64,000 bases of DNA from Acanthaster planci (Eukaryota; Echinodermata; Asteroidea; Valvatida; Acanthasteridae). The notes under the pieces are model-generated. The model had not been told where the DNA came from, did not search any database, and saw only the letters and a list, made by a program, of their open reading frames with translations. The stretch is from NCBI RefSeq assembly GCF_001949145.1, contig NW_019091359.1:2102158-2166157 (forward strand), given 5' to 3'. Of the stretch, positions 60,501 to 64,000 are shown piece after piece. The stretch's first letter is position 1. The number at the start of each line of letters is the position of its first letter. Made by a program: the position numbers and the translations under genes.

Positions 60501-63500
60501 TGTAAAAAACTCCTGCAATTGTCGAATACCTTTTTCTTCCTGATCATAAACGTCTTCAGGTCACCATTTGCCATGAAGGGTAGAACCAGCATAGGGTTGT
60601 CATCCGGGTCAAAGGTCAACCCAAGAAGCCCCATCACATTCACATGGTCGAATCTCTTCATGATCAGACCTTCCTCCAAAAATTTCATGACGAGTTTTGA
60701 GTCCGAGGTGTCTGGGTACAAAACAAAAAGTCAAATGGAATTCCTCATCATTTGGATGTCGAGTCACATTCCAAGAAACATTCACTTTGATTGTTATTTG
60801 AAGGAACTCATTTTTTTCAGCAGAACCCAAATGATAGGAAAGCAATTATGAAGACTCATTGATACTCATAAAACCCTGGATCTAATTCTCCAAGCCCACT
60901 TTCCCCGTTGATTTGAAATCATCACTTCTTCTCTGTCACTAACCTTGCACTGTTTTGACAGCCACAATGTTATCTTCTTGCTCCGTGTTGTGTAAGACAG
61001 CCCTCAACACCCGTCCAAAGGCACCTGCAAATAATGTCACCATCATCTTTAATGGGTGTACGGCAAAACATTTTGGCAATGGATAAATTATCCATTGCTA
61101 AAATTATAAATTCAACAACTGAGAAGCCATGTTGCACGAGTAGTTTGAATTTTTGCATGTTGAAGTGGAAAACATGAAGTAGGAGATGCCCCTTGCATAA
61201 TATAGCTCATGATTATGCTGTTTATTTGAACAACTCGAGTCCCTACCTTGTCCAAGTGTCTTCCCAAATTCTAGTCTGGTGTAATCAATGAGGACGTCGC
61301 TTGGAACAAAACTGATCCTGCGGTTCAGAACGATGCGCTTTTGTTTGGAGGTTGGCAGTGTGCATGTGCGTCCTTCAGATCCATCCAAAATTTGTTTGTT
61401 GGCACTAGAAATCGCTGACGAAAGGAAATAACGGCACAACATCAACAAAATTATCCTATAGCCATGAGAGTTAAGAAGAGTTGTCTGTGGAGTAGAAAAC
61501 AGGCCTGTCTCCTTATTACAGTTTACATAGGTGTGAATTGGTATGTAGACTTGATGTGTGTGGATGTACTTAGTGTGGACCTCTGCACAAAAGAAGTCCA
61601 CTTAGGGCGCGATGGCGTTGTGTGGACTCCCACACGTCCACACAATATTTTCCCCTCTCTGAAAAAACAGTCTTAGAGGCATTTAGGGGAGGAACAGTCC
61701 AGGAAATCATCATCAAAAATCCAGCTGGAAGGAGTTATCCTAGTTGGAGAAAAAGGAGCATTTTCCTCAAGTTTCCTTAACCACAGGAGAACGAAGGAAT
61801 GTCCACACTTTGTATGTAAAACAGGTAGGTATGAGTGTGCGTGTGTGACAGACGGTACGCCGATTGGTCTTGTTTCTTTGGTACAAGCGGCATGATTAGA
61901 TAATATTGTGCATGGGCATTTTCAAACTCGGATTAAGAGTAAGAGAGGTGAGATCATAATTTTCAATATTGGCAGTTTGGAAACACTTTGTAAGGCCAAG
62001 CATTTGAGGATACATTTTTTTCTCTCGAAGTAAAGGCCAGTCCATACTTGGCCAGAAAGCGACAATGCAAACGCGGGCGATTCACAATAGAGTACCGAAG
62101 TGAATACGTCACGCGCAGATTTAGTGTGTAAAAGGCATTAGCGCGAGAACCAGCGCGTGAACCAACACGCACACGTACTCCATTCGTTTGCACTGCACTT
62201 TCTGGTTCACAGTGACGTCACACTTCAGTACTCTATAGTGCGCCTCCAAGAGTTTGCAACGGGTTGACCAATCACAATGCGTGATATCAGTCGACCCTTT
62301 CTAAACGCGCATTCGGTGGACAGATTTCGTGCACAGTGATTGGTCAATGCATTGCGAATTCTTGGAGGCGCACTATTGTGAAACGCCCGTATTCTCGACG
62401 TCAAATCAAATATTCGCGCAGCAAATTAAAGGGCAAGTCCTAGCGACGACTATAGTTAACCATAGTTCGACTAACACCGCCCGAACGACGAATGGTTTGG
62501 ACCATGGGCATGGTCGCACCGCTGGCTATCAATAGCCTATTTCATTTATCATTGCAGAGGGAACCTATACGAGATTTCAATGACCATGCCTGCTGTGAGA
62601 ATCGCAGACAACAGTGAAATGTGAGCATTAAACGATGAGATTTTAAAACTTTGACCAACTACGGTCCTTCGAGTGTAACAGAATTGCGCTTGTGCATTGT
62701 TAAAAAGCAACTGACTACCGGTCGAACTATAGTTCGCGTCAGAACGTACCCTTAGCATAAGTCAAACACATTTAAACTCGAGTGAAATTTCGCTGCCGGC
62801 TTCACAATCGCCTGCAGTATGAACCGGCCTTTAAACGGATGAGATTTCTCAGCGAACTTGTGTGCTTACCGTGATGAAATTCCAATAGTCTCTCCATGAG
62901 TTGCTGTTCGAAATTCCGCTTTCGGCGCATTTGCCTACAATACATGAGACAAGCGGCCAGCAATATTGCCATAGAAAGCGGGATAATAACACTGGGTACG
63001 AGGATGGCGATGAGATCTGCTCGGTGACCATAAATCACTTTCCCCAAATTGAAAATCAAATTACCATGATGAACCTGCGGAAGGAGATATAAAAGTCTGA
63101 TCAAATTTCTGAAGGGTAATCTATTAATCTTTTTTTGATGCTGTCAACTTTCTACAGAAATCGTCCCTTTGGAATGTTCTTCTTTATTAAGTCAAATAAT
63201 AGTTATTTGAAACCCTTGTTTAATAAATTCGATTGTACATGTGGAATGATTGTTTGAGACGTGCAGCAGTTACAGGGAAAACAGCTTTGAGAAACAAGAA
63301 TCCCTGGTAATTACTTAAAACCTGTTGATCCCCCTTCTAGTCAAATTTTAGGTTGTCTTAGGACGGTAGAAATATTTCATTAGTAAAGAAATCCAGAGCG
63401 AGTCGAGGAATTTTCTTTTGTAAATACTCCAATGAGGTGCCAAAACCAATTGCAATATTTTTGTTCAAAAGGTTTACAAGAACAAGCCTGCATACAGCAT

Positions 63501-63788
63501 AATCTGATCTTCTGTGAAATAAATAATTCAATAAGATAAAATGTAAACAGGACACACACAAAAAGATGTGCAATGCTGTAACTGAAAATGAACTTGACTG
63601 CTAAATATTGGCACAGATATTGATCGCAGAACTCACCACAGCAGCGGGATAATAGCTTCCATCGAGACTGGTGGGTTGAATTTTGGGCAGCTTACAAACG
63701 AGAATGTTGTCACCAATCACGCTGACTTCACATCTTTCACTTCCTACCGTGACGACGATTTCTTTGGCTGTGACTGCAGAGTCTATGC
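57580..63788 (-). CDS. MET-like receptor tyrosine kinase (IPT - TM - kinase), 3' part, with an in-frame TAA
   Basis: Exons in transcript order: 63788-63637, 63074-62870, 61414-61247, 61024-60944, 60711-60530, 59664-59555, 59365-59203, 58826-58690, 57886-57580. All phases join; 5' exons lie beyond the window. Exon 1 and the start of exon 2 are the end of an IPT/TIG domain (EIVVTVGSERCEV, GNLIFNLGKVIYGH), followed by a transmembrane helix (LIAILVPSVIIPLSMAILLA) and a basic stop-transfer. The kinase shows GQGAFGRV, VAVK, FLEEGLIMK, HRDLAARN, ADFGLSRD, YYTSDD, KWMAPE and WSYGVVLWEI. The tail has SYLVPM and DYMNKSVF tyrosines. An IPT directly before the membrane and the EGLIMK/LLG pattern point to MET/RON-type receptors; WMAPE and NRDVYDFLKTGQRM also resemble other families. 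In the HRD exon the codon at 59598-59596 is TAA, so the frame as sequenced stops before the catalytic loop. All else looks functional. Confidence 0.85.
58376..58455 (+). repeat. tRNA-derived SINE fragment in kinase intron
   Basis: A B box GGTTCAAGTCC at 58431-58441, then CACCCGAGCATGG. The A-box region (ATTTAACCACTCGTCACCGAG) is eroded and there is no 5' acceptor partner, so it is not an intact tRNA. Similar in the middle to the fragment at 50700-50790. Confidence 0.5.
59596..59598 (-). other. In-frame TAA codon in the kinase catalytic exon
   Basis: Minus-strand reading gives ATG GCT TAC TTA GCT TAA CAC AAG TTT GTC CAC, that is MAYLA-stop-HKFVH leading into RDLAARN. The exon (59664-59555) has a proper acceptor (TTTTTCAG) and donor (GTAAG), and its phases fit both neighbours. 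The stop cannot be spliced away without losing part of the kinase fold. Confidence 0.9.
60129..60478. mobile_element. MITE with 16-bp perfect terminal inverted repeats in kinase intron
   Basis: TGTAGTCGAGTACTTT at 60129-60144 is the exact reverse complement of 60463-60478. The element is 350 bp, AT-rich, with an internal smaller inverted motif (AAAAGTACTCCTCCGAGAAC). No open frame. Its right end is 52 bases from the exon starting at 60530. Confidence 0.75.
62236..62392. mobile_element. MITE, second copy of the GTGCGCCTCCA family
   Basis: The left end TAGTGCGCCTCCAAGAGTTT and the mirrored right end (AATACGGGCGTTTCACAATA, then GTGCGCCTCCAAGAATT) enclose about 60 bases. Shared with the inner element at 55257-55437: GTGCGCCTCCA, CCAATCACAATGCG, TCTGTCGACCC-like and CGCGTTTGG-like blocks. 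It lies in the intron between the transmembrane and juxtamembrane exons of the kinase. A further inverted pair (GAGTACCGAAGTGAATACGTCACG at about 62090 and its mirror ending about 62233) abuts its left side. Confidence 0.8.
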
Positions 63789-64000
63789 CTTTTCCCTTTG
63801 TGAACAAAGAGCAGCAAATCATCTTGTGGATCCAGCATTTACGAAAGAAACATGGAGATGAACCCAAATATACTAACGGGGCATAATATTTTAATGAGAA
63901 GGTCATTAAATTGCCAGTTGAGGGTAATGTAAGAAATTGGACAAAAGAAAATGGTAGTCTTCCTGAAAAAAAATGTGGGGGAGGGGCGTCGGTTGAACTC
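63789..64000. other. Intron sequence upstream of the IPT exon
   Basis: The exon at 63788 begins in phase 1 with an AG acceptor, so a 5' exon must exist beyond the window. Nothing coding is recognised here. Confidence 0.6.

Overview
The window is animal nuclear DNA. Protein-coding signal comes in short exons bounded by GT/AG splice sites, introns are a few hundred bases to 3 kb, and the non-coding DNA is full of short inverted-repeat transposons, tRNA-derived SINEs and satellites. Introns of this size, abundant short transposons, a receptor kinase with an IPT domain and paired SRCR/discoidin genes suggest an invertebrate deuterostome (echinoderm, hemichordate or cephalochordate). The phylum cannot be fixed from sequence alone.

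Layout. (1) 1-10901, minus strand: HSP90B1 (GRP94/endoplasmin), 15 exons resolved, running off the left edge before the C-terminus. (2) 10902-14735: divergent intergenic region with two perfect ER-stress response elements (CCAAT-N9-CCACG) within 240 bp of the GRP94 start codon. (3) 14736-33940, plus strand: a complete 17-exon gene for a DUF4062 + NACHT-type P-loop + TPR protein of 1,644 aa, assigned to TTC41 (Gnn, 'Grp94 neighbouring nucleotidase'). The head-to-head HSP90B1-TTC41 pair is the neighbourhood that gave the mammalian gene its old name. (4) 36605-42296 and 48113-53121, minus strand: two tandem paralogues, each encoding signal peptide, F5/8 type C (discoidin), SRCR, SRCR and a short tail, with matching exon structure. 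(5) 57580-63788, minus strand: the 3' part of a MET-like receptor tyrosine kinase (IPT, transmembrane segment, kinase). It is intact in splice phase throughout but carries one in-frame TAA just before the HRDLAARN catalytic loop. Its 5' end lies beyond the right edge.

Exon joins in all five genes were checked by hand for splice dinucleotides and reading phase. The left half pairs an ER chaperone with a large P-loop/TPR scaffold. The right half holds extracellular recognition genes: two predicted secreted discoidin/SRCR proteins downstream of, and on the same strand as, a receptor kinase. Whether those three work together is inference only.

The rest is repeats: a TTAA-flanked piggyBac-like element, several MITE or foldback elements, an inverted SINE pair, a dispersed repeat present as an inverted pair 6 kb apart, a 32-bp minisatellite and a GA microsatellite. 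No rRNA gene, intact tRNA gene or CRISPR array was seen.
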